Assembly: GCA_003254905.1 (NCBI GenBank)
Contig: QANU01005399.1
Location: 1-64,000 of the forward strand
Reading direction: 5' to 3'
Length of the DNA: 64,000 nt
Source: Nissolia schottii
Taxonomy: Eukaryota; Streptophyta; Magnoliopsida; Fabales; Fabaceae
The position numbers were made by a program, and so were the translations under genes. The notes beneath the pieces are model-generated. The model saw only the letters and a list, made by a program, of their open reading frames with translations. It was not told where the DNA came from and did no database searches. Positions 46,184 through 58,967 of this stretch are shown piece after piece (the stretch's first letter is position 1; each line of letters starts with the position of its first letter).

Positions 46184-48985
46184 TGTAACACCCCTGCTAA
46201 TTGTCCACTTCCATGGTAGTAAACAATGCTCACAGGGTTGTTATGCGTTGTGTCAGGTTAACTTTTACCCTTACCTTTATCTTTACAAATAATTCTTATG
46301 CGAAAATATGGACCAATTTGAAAATCGTTCAGGTGTATTATCCTTTTATAAATTAGGAGCCGTGCGTGATTTAAAAGAACATATATAACAACAGTCGCTA
46401 ATAACCGCAGTAGAATATAAAGAGCAGGTGTACATATATATATATAATTACAACCAAGGTCCGAAACAGAGTTACACATAGCCATAATATTACATATTTA
46501 CACAAAAGTATAAAAGGAAATAAAACATAATACAAAACAACTATCACCATAGCACGATCATCTTCACTTTGCTCCTGCTCCGATCTATAGCCCTCGGTTG
46601 CCTACCATACGTCCCTTGGGTCGATCTCCTCGCTATGCCCACCTGGATCCATAACCGAGTGGGGGTGAGAACTCTTGGTCCTCAGTGGGGTTCCTTAGCA
46701 CTACCTAACGTTCATTTTCTCGGTTATCCTCCAGGCCGTTCAGGGGTTTCTACGTGATCATGCATACTAAAACCCTATTGATTATTATCTTGGCCTAAGA
46801 TCCTGAACAGCTTTATCTACGTTACTATGTGATCAGGGGAACTAGTCTTTCTTATCTAGGTTCTCGCGCTTTCTATTCCTAACCGTCGTAACGTAACCAC
46901 CTAAACATGTATGCTGACAGACACAACTAGTCATCACACATATGTTGCGCGGTAAACCTTCCACCATGCTTGCCAGGCACGGGACGTCATGCTACCTTTG
47001 AGCATGGTATCTTTCATCATGCACATTTCTGAGCACGGTATCTATGAAGGGGGTCATCATGCCGATGGGGCACGATATCAATGCATGAGACTCGTTCATC
47101 CCGCAACCTTTGTGCAGGGTATCTTTTATTGTTCATTCCACAACCATTGTGAAGGGTACCTATCATTGTTCATGACAGCCATTCTTGTCCCAATACTCCC
47201 TCGTACACCTCGGGACCATCGTCCCCATGGTGGTCTGCCTTTTCTGTCTGTTCCCCAGGCAAACATGACTCCACCCCCTTACCGGGTGGCGAGGGGCCGC
47301 CCTCGTGGCTAAGCCAGAAGCGGACCATATCATCATTCATTCATTCTTTCATTACATGTCATGCATGCCATCATTCATTTCTTTCATATGCACATTTATC
47401 TTTCTCATCATGCTCTTGTTCCAACATTTCATTCCCATCTCCATTCATTACTCATTCATTAGACAACAACCTCTAGTGATCTATCCTCATGATGCATGCT
47501 TGCTCAACACATAACCATATAATCACATAATCATAGCGTAATCTAAATATAAATCATTTGGGCATGGGAGTGTTGGAACCAGACAGCATAAAACATCTTT
47601 CATAACCCTGTTTTCATAAAATTTCATAAATTGAATCCCATGAAGCAACCACGGTTCAGGCCGCTCAGCACACACAATTACCGCTCAACGGTCCCTGGAG
47701 TCAACTTAGTCACCGATCCGTTTTCAAATCATTTTCCAAAGATTATCTCCCAGGCCGCTCAGCGGTTCATGGAGCCGCTCAGCGCTTTGGGCGTGACTGA
47801 AGTTCCTCCTTTGTTTTCTTGTTGTTTTTGAAACCGTTTTCCATGGCCACTTCTTGGGCTTCACCCCAGGTTCCAACCATCACCATTCAAGCATGTTTAA
47901 CTTAGAAAACATAGAAAATCATAGCAAAGTCATCTACCTATCCTAACCAAGCATTTCTAGCATCTCACATAATAGAAACATATAAGCATGCAAGCACATA
48001 GGCCACCAAGGAGGTGAGCTAGCTTAGGATTACCCACCTTCTTAGAGTCCTAGGGAGGTTTAGAGATGGCTAGGGAGATGAGGGCGTCGAGTTCTCCAAC
48101 TGGCTCCCAGTTCCTGACAGTGTTTCAGCAGAGCTTCTAGACAGAACGAATTTCTGACAGAGTTTCAAGAGAGTTGTGAATTTGTGAAAAATGAGAGAAA
48201 TGAGGGGGTATTTATAGTGGAGGGGGCTGTGGCTGATGGGGGCAGTTTTGTCCATAATTTTTAGCCAAATTTACTATTTTACCCTTTCTTATTTATTTTC
48301 TTAATTAATTAATTGTTTTGGATAATTATAAGGTCACATCAGGTCAAATCAATGAATAGTGACCCATATTTTAATATTTTTCTCAAAAAATCTGGTGTCT
48401 CCACGTGCTCAATGCATATGTGGGTCCCACCCGGTCCCGTTTCGCTCGTTTTTGGTCGCTCGCAGTGCTGGTGCGTCGCGCACGGTCGTCCGAAAAATAT
48501 TCCGCTTATACCGTCGCGATCCTCTAATTTCCCTCAACCTAGGAGTAAGGTTCATTCAAGGCATTTGTGAATTTTTCTCCGGAGGAGTATTCTTCACAGA
48601 TACCTTTGACCCCTTAGCTCTCATCGGTGTCCGAGCGGGATTGTTCCACTGGCGTTTCAGCGATCGCCAAAGCTTCCCAGTAGCGGTTTAGGGTTAACTC
48701 TAGGGATTTCAAAATCTTCCCCCCCATAGGGTATGGTTTCCCAAGATTGGGGCCCACTGCTCAGTTCTACTGGTTAACGGGGCCAAACGGGTCTGTTCCA
48801 GTGTCTGCGGAATCGTCAGAAACTAAGCAGAACTCCATTTTTCTGACAGTTTGATTTTTCCGTCAAATTCTAGGGACCAAGGGAAATTTTTTTAAGTGTC
48901 CTCGGATTTTTGAAAAACTAAACAGAAAAGTTTCTACAGGTAGTTTCCCTGTGAAATTCTCGTAAGGGAAGAGTGAGATGTTACA
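46184..48985 (-). mobile_element. Solo LTR inserted in the Tat fossil
   Basis: The plus strand reads TGTAACACCCCTGCTAATTG at the left and GAAGAGTGAGATGTTACA at the right, so the LTR lies on the minus strand. Flanks are GAATG and GAACA, an imperfect 5-bp duplication. The codons LAE before and HIGSDG after read across, which shows a single insertion into pol. It is 2802 bp and the closest relative in the window of the LTR at 36094 (2875 bp). It has a CGCTCAGCG array at 47655-47795 and the shared splice-donor-like block at 46637-46690. Confidence 0.85.
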
Positions 48986-48999
48986 GAACATATCGGGTC

Positions 49000-50074
49000 G
49001 GATGGTGCCCGTTTAGCAATGGATGAAGTCCACAGAAGGATTTGTGGAGCACATCAAGCTAGTGACAAGATGAAATGGGTACTACGTCGGCGACGGTTAT
49101 TTTGGCCTACAATGATTAAAGACTATTATGAAATGGCCAACTCCTGTATTGACTGTCAAAAACATGGATCTCTACAACATGTGTCAGCAAAAGAGTTGCC
49201 TGTGATATTAAAACCATGGCCCTTCAACGAATGGACAATGAATCTGATTGGTCAAATTAATCCTAATTCATCGAAAGGGCACAAGTTTATTTTAGTGGCA
49301 GTTGACTAATTTACTAAATGGGTCGAAGCTATACCTTTGAGAAAGTTGACACAACATGTGATCATCGATTTCATTGAAGAGAATATAATACATCGTTTTG
49401 GCATCCCTAAAACAATAACAAATGATAGAGAAATGGTTTGTTGGTCGCAAAATAGTTGACTGTGTTGTTACTAGAAATATTGAAATGGTAACTTTGACAC
49501 CTTATTACGATCAAGCAAAGGCATTAGACCTTAAGTATTGGTTGCCATCCAAAGAAATGGCACTAGACCTTGAGCCAAGTGTTGTGGGCAATTAGGAATG
49601 TACCTAATGGTGCAACTAAAACTACACCATATAAATTGGTATATGGTCATGATGCCATGTTACCAATCGAAGTTACTCTTCAAAGCATATGAGTAGCAAA
49701 ATAGAATTAGTTACTTGTTGATGAGTATTCGGATTTAATGTTCGATGAATTAAACGAGTTAGAAGAAGGAAGGTTAAATGCATTTGACGCCATGCAGCGA
49801 CAAAAACAGATTATGACTAAGTCCTATAATTGTAGGGTTAAAAATAAATCATTCATAGAAGGAGAATTCATTTGGAAAACCATCTTACCCATTGATTAAA
49901 AAATCCCGAGTTTATGACAAGTGGTTGCCAAATTGGGAATGGCCATTCATAGTCATGAAGAAATTGTCAAGAAATGCATATGAAATTAAAAACGTGCAAA
50001 GTGGAGTGACAAGTAATATAAATGGCAAATATCTCAAAGTTTATAAACCCCCAATTTCATTAATAACAAAATAG
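49000..50074 (+). pseudogene. Tat integrase region (fossil)
   Basis: VHRRICGAHQ and CIDCQKH give the HHCC zinc motif, followed by core words (KPWPFNEWTMNLIG, KFILVAVD, TKWVEAIPL, FGIPKTITND). Later comes TPYKLVYGHDAMLPIEV of the C-terminal part. Decayed, with breaks. Confidence 0.85.
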
Positions 50075-50091
50075 TTACAATTAAGGTACAA

Positions 50092-52420
50092 TCAATAATT
50101 ATGTAACAGTTCCCCAACTTTGTCTATTAGCCCTTCCATCTCCACTTCAAGGTCAGCCACGACAGAAGCCAAAATCTGAGCTGAAGCCTTGACATCTATA
50201 ATCGTCCACTCAGTGCCTTCTTTGGTTGCTATTTCCTTGGTCTCAACCTTCTTTATCTTCTCGAGCTTGGTTGCGTTTTGTTGTAAGGCTCTTGAAGAAG
50301 GGACAATTTCTGAGCTAGGCAACCATCTTCAGCCTTGGCTTCTGCCAATTCTTGCTCAAGATGAGCAATGGTGATTGGAACAAAGGAATGATCTTTTTCG
50401 ACAAGATCCATGTCTTTCTTTATGAGCTAGATAGTGGCGGTGGCCTTATGCTCAGCATCAACAAGGAGCTCCAAGCGTTTCGCAGTAGTTGTGACAGTTT
50501 TTTCAACATCCTCCTTTCGTCGTTCGTGAACCACCTGCTGTTGTAAGGTGTTGCTTACATTTGAAATGCGATCGGTGACAAGAGCAAATGATCTAGTAAA
50601 TTGCTCCATAGGTAAGAGTGTTGAGGCGAGCTATAAGCTCGTGAAGTTGATTTTACAAAGGGCACTCGGTCGCAAGATCCTTGACGGAGTGATCAAAGAC
50701 CTCTTTTAAGGCAATCAGGACAGCGACAGGGAGAGTGGGCTCAGATGCTGGGGCCTTAGGTTGGGGATCCTCTTCGACAATTGGGGTTGACACGCCAATG
50801 TCATCAATTTGGATGTCTGTGGGAGTTAACTCAGTGGGGCTACCAGCCCCAGCCTTAAGTTATTCATATTGTTCCAAGAAGTCAAAATTGAGATCGTTAA
50901 AATCGTCGTCAAGGCTAGTTGCATTTGGATTTTCCTCATTGGGAGTAGCAGCAAGAGTTTTTGTTTGTAGAGGTGATGGTTGTCGTCGTGGTGGTGATAG
51001 TGACTGGAGTTGTGGTGGTGACGTTTGCAAGAAGGCAAGAGAGGCAGAAGGAGAATGAAGTTGAGCTCTCAGCAATGGCAATGCAGGTGGAGTGGCCTGG
51101 GCGACTCTGTCCAACTTGAGCCTCTTAGAAAGAGGCATATCATCATTCGAGTCTCCCTCGCTGTCTAAGACCATCTTCACTGTTCGCTCGTCGCCATGAG
51201 CATCATGCAACCCTAAAGACTTGGATTCCTCAGGAAGCGGCATGACGCATCGCTAAAAAAAATACAAAGTATTAGTTAAGAATAAGGAAAGAATTGAAAG
51301 AAAGATTCGGATATACCTTCGGCACGGTGACTGTCGACGGAGTCGGCTTAGCAGGTCTGGTCGACTACTTGCCTTTGGAGGGCTAAAAAAAAAAGAAAAA
51401 CACATCAATAACATTAATACTAAAAGTAGTAGAAAAGAGAGAAAAATGAGTGACAGAAAGTTACCTTGGCGAGTGATGGTTTTTTTTGGACTGCGACTGT
51501 TGTGGGTGGAGAACTTTTTGCTTTGGAAGACTTAATAGTCGCCGTCTTCACCACATGGTTTCTCTTTTTCAGCTTTGAGGGCTCCTCTTCCTCTTCTTCG
51601 TCGCTTGTCCATCTTTCTTCGCGATGTTGCTTGGTGGATGTAGCCCTCTCAGGTTCTACAAACCCCTCAATCCCTTAAAAACAACCATTAGTGAAGGACT
51701 AAATAAAAAAGAATATAAGAATGTGAAAGGCAATTACCATGAGGTACGTTGTGTACTACCCTGGTGGGATAGTCAAATGTGTCGACGTATCTGAAGGAAG
51801 GGTTGTAGTAATGGCCTGAGAATGTAACTACCCTTTATCCATACTTAAATTCCCTAAGGCTAAAGGGTAACCATATGGACCCTTTAGGGGATCCGGAAAA
51901 GGATTAGCCAACCCAAAAGATGCGTTGGGAAAAGGAGGAAACTTAAATGGTCGCATGTACGAGTGAAAGTTAGAATTTTCGCCTTTTCGAAAGATTTCAA
52001 ATAGCGATCCTGATGAGCTTCAAATTTTTTCCTACAATTTTCCTCCGCATCTCTTAGAGTCACCTCTAAGACTCTAGGATTATACTTAACTTAAAAGAAT
52101 TTCTCGAAATCCTGAATTTCATGAATGTGCGTACCTTTCGACTTGGAGCCAGCTGCTTGTGTCTGCACAAAAGAATGTTAGCATAAATTTTACACAATGG
52201 CTCAAGGAAAATGCGTGTTGAGAGTAAAAGTTAATCCACCAAGCATAGAAAGACTCGGATATAAACGAGCTCGGCTTAAAGCGATAGCAATGGAAATGAG
52301 CCTTTCTAGACTTATTGCCTTGAAACTGCAAATAAGGTTGTCAAAGCAGTTATCGCGGTAAATGAAATTGCAATAACAACTAAGATTTGTAGCTCCAAGT
52401 GTCATCACAAGTATATTTTT
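50092..52420 (-). pseudogene. Antisense extra ORF of the Tat element (fossil)
   Basis: On the minus strand, open stretches lie between GT-AG-like junctions. The first carries FYAWWINFYSQHAFSL near 52240-52330. A later one reads GHYYNPSFRYVDTFDYP near 51750-51830. Then come a Glu/Lys-rich acidic-basic block, a Pro/Ser-rich block starting MPLPEESKSLGLHDAHGDE at 51243, and a coiled-coil-like end (LEVEMEGLIDKVGELLHNY). Tat elements are known to carry such antisense ORFs after pol; some encode plant-mobile-domain-like proteins, and the WW..YS.H words are reminiscent of these. Function is unknown. It is broken, so it is treated as a fossil. Confidence 0.6.
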
Positions 52421-52430
52421 AGCCTTTAAT

Positions 52431-54345
52431 GTTGCCATACAGCCTCTATTGTTATCACATTCTCATTTAATGCAAAAAAATTAGTGAAATTATGACAATA
52501 CAATAATGATAATGAATTAAAGGACAAGTTTGACCTGTAACTTATAATTTCAAGGATTAAAAAGTCAGATTTTGAATTTCAAGGACCAAAGTGACTTGGG
52601 CTTACACTTTTAAAGGCCAAAATGAGCATTCCCCAAATAAGATTCTAATGTATCAACGATCTCAAAACACCTAAAGTTTCTCAAAAACATATCAAGACCC
52701 TAAGAAACCCCTTAGAACTAAATTAGTCCCTAAGCCATTCAAACCTAAATTTTTCAACTTTTTTCATCTAAACATTTTTCACAAACCTATACTCCAATTT
52801 CTCATGGGACATAAATACACTAACACTTTTGGTAAATACAACCCTAGCCGTTAGAACCCTCATGACCAAATTGGTTTGTAGCCAATCAAATCCAAGTTTT
52901 CTCAATTTTTCATTGAAAATCCTTTTCATAAACAAGTTTATCAACGAACTCAAAAACATTAATAGTTTCTCAAACACTATTCAAAGCCCCAAATCCCTAG
53001 CCCAAAACCAGATGCATGCATAAGGACAAACTCATCACTAAACTCAATTTTTCATAAAAACACAATTCATGAACTAGGATCAGAATTTAACAAGGACATC
53101 AAAAATACTAGTCAAATAAAAATCAGACGTGGAGAATCCTAGAGACCTCAGGAGGTCGAGACCATAAGGACCTTGCACGTAGGGAAAACTAAATTTTTTC
53201 TAGGAACCAAAAGGAAATAGAACTCAAAAATTACACTAGAATTTAACTCTTGACACCATAAACTAAAGGAAACCCATTTTAGTCCCTAGATCACCACAAA
53301 CCCGAGACCATCAACAACGTTGCAAGAACAAAGAAATCACATTTTCATGACAAAATCTCAAAAGAAAATAATAATAGCAACAACATAAACTCATCCCCAA
53401 ACATTTGCACAAAAGTGCTTCAAAAACCAACCTAAAGCAACAAAACTTTGATGATTTTAAGAGAATAATGAAGGCTTTTGGTAAGGAAATTTAGTAATCA
53501 AGAGAACAATGGTGGTGGTGAAATGGTGATAATGACTGTGATGATGGTAGGAGGTGAATTTTCTCTTTAATTCTAGAGAGAGGGGATAGCTTATCTCTCT
53601 AGAACTTTGGTTGGCTTCCTTTAGAAAATTGTCTCCAAAAAATGAACTATTGCCTTTCGGGAAAAAAAAAAAGAATTTTGGTAGTAAAAGGCCTTGCATG
53701 GCCAAATTTGCAAGGTGACATCACAGGGGAGGAGAGTGTGACATGTGGTCACCATGTGTTACTTGGTGGCAAGGGGTAGAGGCCAATGTGTCGTGCATAG
53801 CTTTTTTGTGCGATTCGATGTGCTTCGGGGCTCTAGAAAGAGACGTTTTGATTGTCCACGGTTAAAATAGATTTGAAAAAGGTAAATATAAATAAAATAC
53901 TGTAAAAGAGGGTCTAACACTTGTCTTTGGCCTCAAAAAGACCTTAGACAAAAAGAAAGCTAGTCGTAAAAACTGGTGGAAAAACCCTAACTTTTAAATC
54001 ATATGTCTGATTTGCAAACTGTTAGAAGTTCTAGAATTGATGTTAAACAAGGATGAAAATAATCTAAACACCCTAAAGGTACAAAAACTGGTCTTGAGAC
54101 TCCTATGTGGATCTTTGGCCCAGGATTGACTCTACGAGAATGACAATAAACTGTCGAATTACTAAGCCGATAAATTAACGTTTGACGACAAACTTAAGTA
54201 TTCTAGATTTTATAAACAAAAATATATTAAAATAACACATTGTGGTTATATGGTTCAACAAATATATGATTAATAATAAAGGACAAACTATACAAATAGT
54301 ATTCTAAGACTACGCTCAAAATAACAAAAAAGTGAGATGTTATAT
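52431..54345 (-). mobile_element. Minus-strand Ty3/gypsy-type LTR piece
   Basis: The right edge reads, on the minus strand, TATAACATCTCACTTTTTTG, then GTCTTAGAATAC. This matches the start of the LTR at 30153, including the TTGCCACC..CACATGG words near 53740-53775. The other end of the LTR was not found, so it is truncated at the left. 52640-53060 contains degenerate repeats (CAAAACACC/CTCAAAAAC..TTTCTCAAA). Non-coding. Confidence 0.55.
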
Positions 54346-55796
54346 TATACCTAATATTGTATAATTTTAAAATTTTATCAGTCCTTATGCTATTAAGTTT
54401 ATCTTATGAAGTTTTATCTTATTAGGCATTCTAGACCGACCCTTAAGATTAGTAATAGAAAGAATATTCATAAATAGGAATATTCTATTTTAGACTAATG
54501 CATGGAATGATAACACATATACAACCATAAAAGGCTCTAAAATATCTATGTCGCTAGAAATGTTTCACATTTGTATGAAAGACAAGCAGAAAAGTCTGGT
54601 TTACTACTTTTAGCCTAGTTTAATACTAGTTTTAACCTTTCGTTGCATATCAATTAATACATGCTATATTACCAAAAAAAAAAAAAATCAAATGCTTTAA
54701 CTCTTAGAATTTAATGTCTATAATCACTATTTTGGCTATATTGCCATTTAATCCCCCAGCTTTATCCCATCCATCAATTTGTTCTGCCATTAGTCATTTA
54801 CATTTCAATACATTACTAGTTTGATTTTCCATGTAGGAACAAATAAAAAAGTTTAGTTTTTCATGTCAACACCCAAATTTTCACGAAATGGATAATTTGA
54901 TAACAATTCAAAACATGAAGAACTAAATTGACAAAACAAAAACCTAATGATCAAATTAATGGCAATTTAAAATATAAAAGCTCAAATTAATTAAAAAAAA
55001 TTAAGAAACCAAATTAATAGATCATATAGGCAAGGGAACCAAAAAATAAATTTTCCTACTATTTTTCCTGAAGAAATAATCTTTCTTTTCATAAAATATT
55101 GGTTTCTATAGATTAGACTTATTTTAGTTTTGGTCCCTTACAGAACAAAACTTGAATGATATGAAATAATAGACTCGCATAAAAAATTATTATACAAATC
55201 AAAATCGAAATCTGATGCAACAAGGACCAAAACATTTAGTAAACCTTTCTTTTTTTCTCACTAAACTATATTCCACAAAATGTCAAGAGGAACAACGCAT
55301 GAGAAAAGAAATCATAATAAGATCTTACTCGTGTTCGCATTAATGGAAACAAGAAAAGCAAGCTAACAAATTACTACTAACAAGCATTTCCTTATTGTAC
55401 ATTTCCCCGGCAGCCTAAGTTATAATACAATAATATCTAAATGTGTTTGAACACCACCCTTTTACCATCTATTTATTAATAATTGATACAGATGAAACAA
55501 CAGTATTCCAGGATCATTAATATAAAAGTATATATATTCCAAATACTGGATTTTAAAATTCTACGTTATAAGCTCAATCGTGAATATTCCATTATCTACA
55601 CCAGATAAGCAGCTCATCGGCCTCGTTCCCCAGCCTATAATATAAATAATTTGAATCACTGTCTGAACTATTCATTCATATTCAAGAAAATGCACATTTA
55701 AAACCCACAAAATATTAGGGTTGACTCAATATGTCAACTCCCCTCAATTTGTTTTTGGTCCACCCTACTACCTTTTCATTTGAAGGATAGTGACAA
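54346..55796. other. Intergenic DNA and 3' flank of the FHY3-like gene
   Basis: Strongly AT-rich, with no gene. The last 300 bp or so before 55797 are likely the 3' UTR of the minus-strand gene; TTTATT at 55469-55474 is a possible poly(A) signal on that strand. No repeat or mobile element was recognised. Confidence 0.5.
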
Positions 55797-58700
55797 TCAT
55801 GCATGTCTTGATGGATCCTCATGCAACTGCGCTGCTCTAACATTAGGATCATCCTGCTATGAGAAGCCGTCAAAAAATTATTGTGCAAAAAGAAAATAGT
55901 ACGTAAAACAATTTTAAAATTACCATACTAACCCGGATCCCATATGTGAAACCTGTTCGCAAAAAATCCAGTTGAGCCTGCAAGTTTAGACCATATAAGA
56001 ATTCACCAACATTAGAATTGGAAAATTATGCTTGGCTTTACTAAACCATACCAGACCAGGCATGCTCTGATGTGTACCATAATAACCATCATGGCTGGCA
56101 GGTATGGAACTTATTGGTCCCTGCACATATAAAACATGGTTACTAAATCATTTCAGTCAAAATTTATTTAAAAAAATTTAATCGCAATTCCTGGTACAAA
56201 CCAGTCCCTGAAGAGTCTGCTGATTTCCATAATAATCATCACGTGTTGGTCCCATTAAGTTCAACTAAATCATCAAATAAAAGAAAAGTTTTAGTTACAT
56301 ATCCAAAATAATAAAGTAATAACTATAGTTCACTAAATGATATTGAGCAATAAAATATGAGAACTATGGAGTATAGTACTTATACCATTCCCTGCACACT
56401 CTGTTGCGTGCCATAATAACCATCGAGGGTAACTGCAGCTCTTGTACTGAACTTGTCCTACAAAAGAAGATTCCTTTTAACTGAAGAGCAGTTTGCTTCA
56501 AGCAAACAGACACATTTATCCATATACCTAAGTTGGAATTCCAAAACCCCATCCCTCTAGGCTCATATATCCACATATATCCAACAAGTAGCCTATATTT
56601 CTTCTACAGCTTTTTATACTCAAGACACACAATTCTAGGGAGACTACCAGTAGGAGGACAAACCATTTGTTGCATGTTGTCTAGTGCTCCAACGGTCATC
56701 ACTTCTGCTTCGGAGTTCACCTGCAATTCAAAGAGGGGGGTCACGGTAAGAAAAGATATAATAAAGATGTAGAAGTACATTTGTTATCAACAACAAACCT
56801 TTTTCTTTTTTGTAGGGTTCTTCTTTTTGTTTGACTTGCCTATATTTCTACTTTGGGTATCTTCTTCAGTTGAAAGCTGACCATGAGCCGCGGACGTACC
56901 AGCTTCTCCAGGACTCTTACCAGAATTGTTAACATTCACACAACTTTTGTGTGCTTCGTGCAGTGCATGGACTGCAATACTGTAACTCTCTTGACAAAGA
57001 GATCCCTCTTCACTTAGTTTAAGTGCTCGCTGGCATAAATCATTGTATCGTTGCACCCTAGCTGGCATATGTTCAGATTCTACTCCCATTATATTCCTGG
57101 CCTTTGCATCTTTCGACCAGCGTTTCAAAATATATTGGGACGGGATCAAAGAATGGCCAGAATATTGTAGAACAACCAATACATGTCGGCAAAGATAGCC
57201 TCTATATTCAAATAACCGACATATACAAGACAACTCTGAGTTTACTTCATTGACCACAACAAAGAAATCTTTATTTGATTCCATGTCATGAACCCTGTGA
57301 ACGACAGTGGTACCATCCCGCCTGTCAGCTTTAGGATGACAAGCAACTGCACCGACAACCTCAGCTTGAATCTTCTTGAATACTGCGTGTGTGTAAATCC
57401 CTGCAACGCTCTTCTCTAACGGAGAAGGAGTTTTTAATGTTGCTACTTTATTCCAGGTATCAGAATCAGCTTTTGCTTCCTCTTCATATCTGTCTTGCAA
57501 GAGTGCCTCATAAAGTTTAACAAAATCTTGCACAGAGGTCTTCTTATGAACATATTTGTCAATGAAGGAATTTACACTTTCAGATCGTTGGACAGTAGAC
57601 ATACCACCCAAGAAAACATCCCCCATGAATGTTGGGGCCCATAACTTACGATCTTCATACAGTGACTGCATGCATTCATCCTCCTGAAGTTCAAACCTAT
57701 CAACAATTTTCCACCATCTCTTCTCAAAGTCATCACTGGTTAATGACCTATAAATGCATTTTTCAAATTTTGCCATAAACTTCTCATGTTTTTTAATTAC
57801 ATGAGCCAAATTTTCAGATACCTTCCCTAATATGTGCCATAAGGAGATGCAATGACGAGCATTTGGGAATATATCTGAAATAACTGACTTCAAAGTCTTG
57901 TCATGTTCAGTAATTATCACTTTCGGAACTTGACCACCAACTCCTTGCAGCCACGTCCGCATTAGCCAAGAAAAAGTCGCTGCACTTTCATCTGCTATCA
58001 AGGCACAGCCAAGTAATACAAATTGATAGTGCTGGTTCACTCCGACAAAAAGTGCAAGAGGCATCTTATATTTGTTTCTAACATAGGCGGTATCAAATGA
58101 TACTACATCGCAAAAGTTAATATAGTCATGCCTACTTTTGGCATCAATCCATAGAAGATTTTTCAGTCGTTGATCCTCACCAACATCTTCTATATGAAAG
58201 AAGTTAGAGTTCATAATTTGCATCTGTAGAAAAAATTCAAGCATGAGCTTAAGCTCCCCTGACTCTAGGCCCAGATTCCGTCCTTTATCAAATGGATTCT
58301 TCTCATTCTTGAGACCAACAACAGTCTTGTATTCAGCAAACTGTCTAGCCATTGCAGCATACATTCTTCTAGTTTGTTCACTGACTGCTTGAGCTGGTAA
58401 AAGCTCATGATTATGCTCCTTCACAAAACTATGTATAACCCATTTTCCATCTGACCTTCTTTTGACATGCATGCTTGCTTTACAGTCAGTCTTGGAACAG
58501 GATCTTCGACTTGTTGAACTTTCAGAATCTGGCTTGTTCTGTCTTGCACGTGGTCGATTGAATGATTTGTCATACTCTCGTTTTGTTCCATATCTTGAAC
58601 AAGCAAACTTTGCATCTATAAATTCTCTTGATGTTTTTGAACGACGACTATTTTGTATTGCAGTGTTGAATCCCATTGAACGAGCATATTCTTGGTAGAA

Positions 58701-58967
58701 AGAATAAGCTTCCCCATGAGACTCAAATTCCATGCCAGAAAGTGGCTCAAGATTTGTATCTTCCTTAAACATTACCATATCAACTGTGGGCGAATTCAAA
58801 TCACCACCATTTACAGCATGTAACTCTATACCAGCATCAACCATATCTCTTCCCTCTATACCTCCATTGTGTAATTTTTCTTCACCGTCCAATATGTTAT
58901 CAATTGTAGTTGTTTCTTCATCCTCTTTATCATGTTCACCAGAAGGTAACCTAAGATCTATATCCAT
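55797..58967 (-). CDS. FHY3: FHY3/FAR1-family transcription factor (7 coding exons)
   Basis: FHY3 and FAR1 are domesticated MULE transposases that activate FHY1/FHL for phytochrome A signalling and bind CACGCGC (FBS) sites. Exons, minus strand: 58967-56799, 56720-56664, 56457-56386, 56264-56202, 56120-56052, 55977-55933, 55853-55797. All have lengths divisible by three and sum to 843 aa plus stop (Arabidopsis FHY3 is 839). The start [10 protein letters not shown] matches FHY3. The FAR1 zinc finger uses C123, C162, H185, H187. The transposase-like core has D292 (FDTAY) and D356. SWIM is C581, C583, C593, H595. The basic stretch [10 protein letters not shown] (714-723) is a likely NLS. The C terminus has three YYGxQQ-type repeats, one per exon, and ends LHEDPSRHA. 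No lesion seen. FHY3 is preferred over FAR1 because of the N terminus and the C-terminal repeats. Confidence 0.95.

Larger units (their letters stand above)
44985..52430 (+). mobile_element. Ty3/gypsy Tat-lineage retrotransposon fossil, truncated
   Basis: Order on the plus strand: end of RT (45020-45190), first RNase H (45197-45451), second archaeal-type RNase H (45489-45960), integrase (49000-50074). An intron-bearing ORF in antisense follows (50092-52420). Two RNase H domains and an antisense extra ORF after pol are hallmarks of the Tat lineage (Ogre/Grande relatives). Gag, protease, most of RT and the element's own LTRs are absent. A solo LTR (46184-48985) interrupts the segment between RNase H and integrase. 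It is broken, with several breaks besides the insertion. Confidence 0.8.

Noticed and set aside
48400-48480. CACGTG near 48402 as a gene promoter element
   Set aside because: It lies in a solo LTR with no gene start nearby.
52829-53705. Short frames on both strands as small genes
   Set aside because: Degenerate repeats of an LTR piece; no start context or domain.
9767-58967. SERRATE, AREB3-like and FHY3-like as a functional gene cluster
   Set aside because: Orthologues are unlinked in Arabidopsis, strands differ, and transposon DNA fills the gaps; nearness looks incidental.
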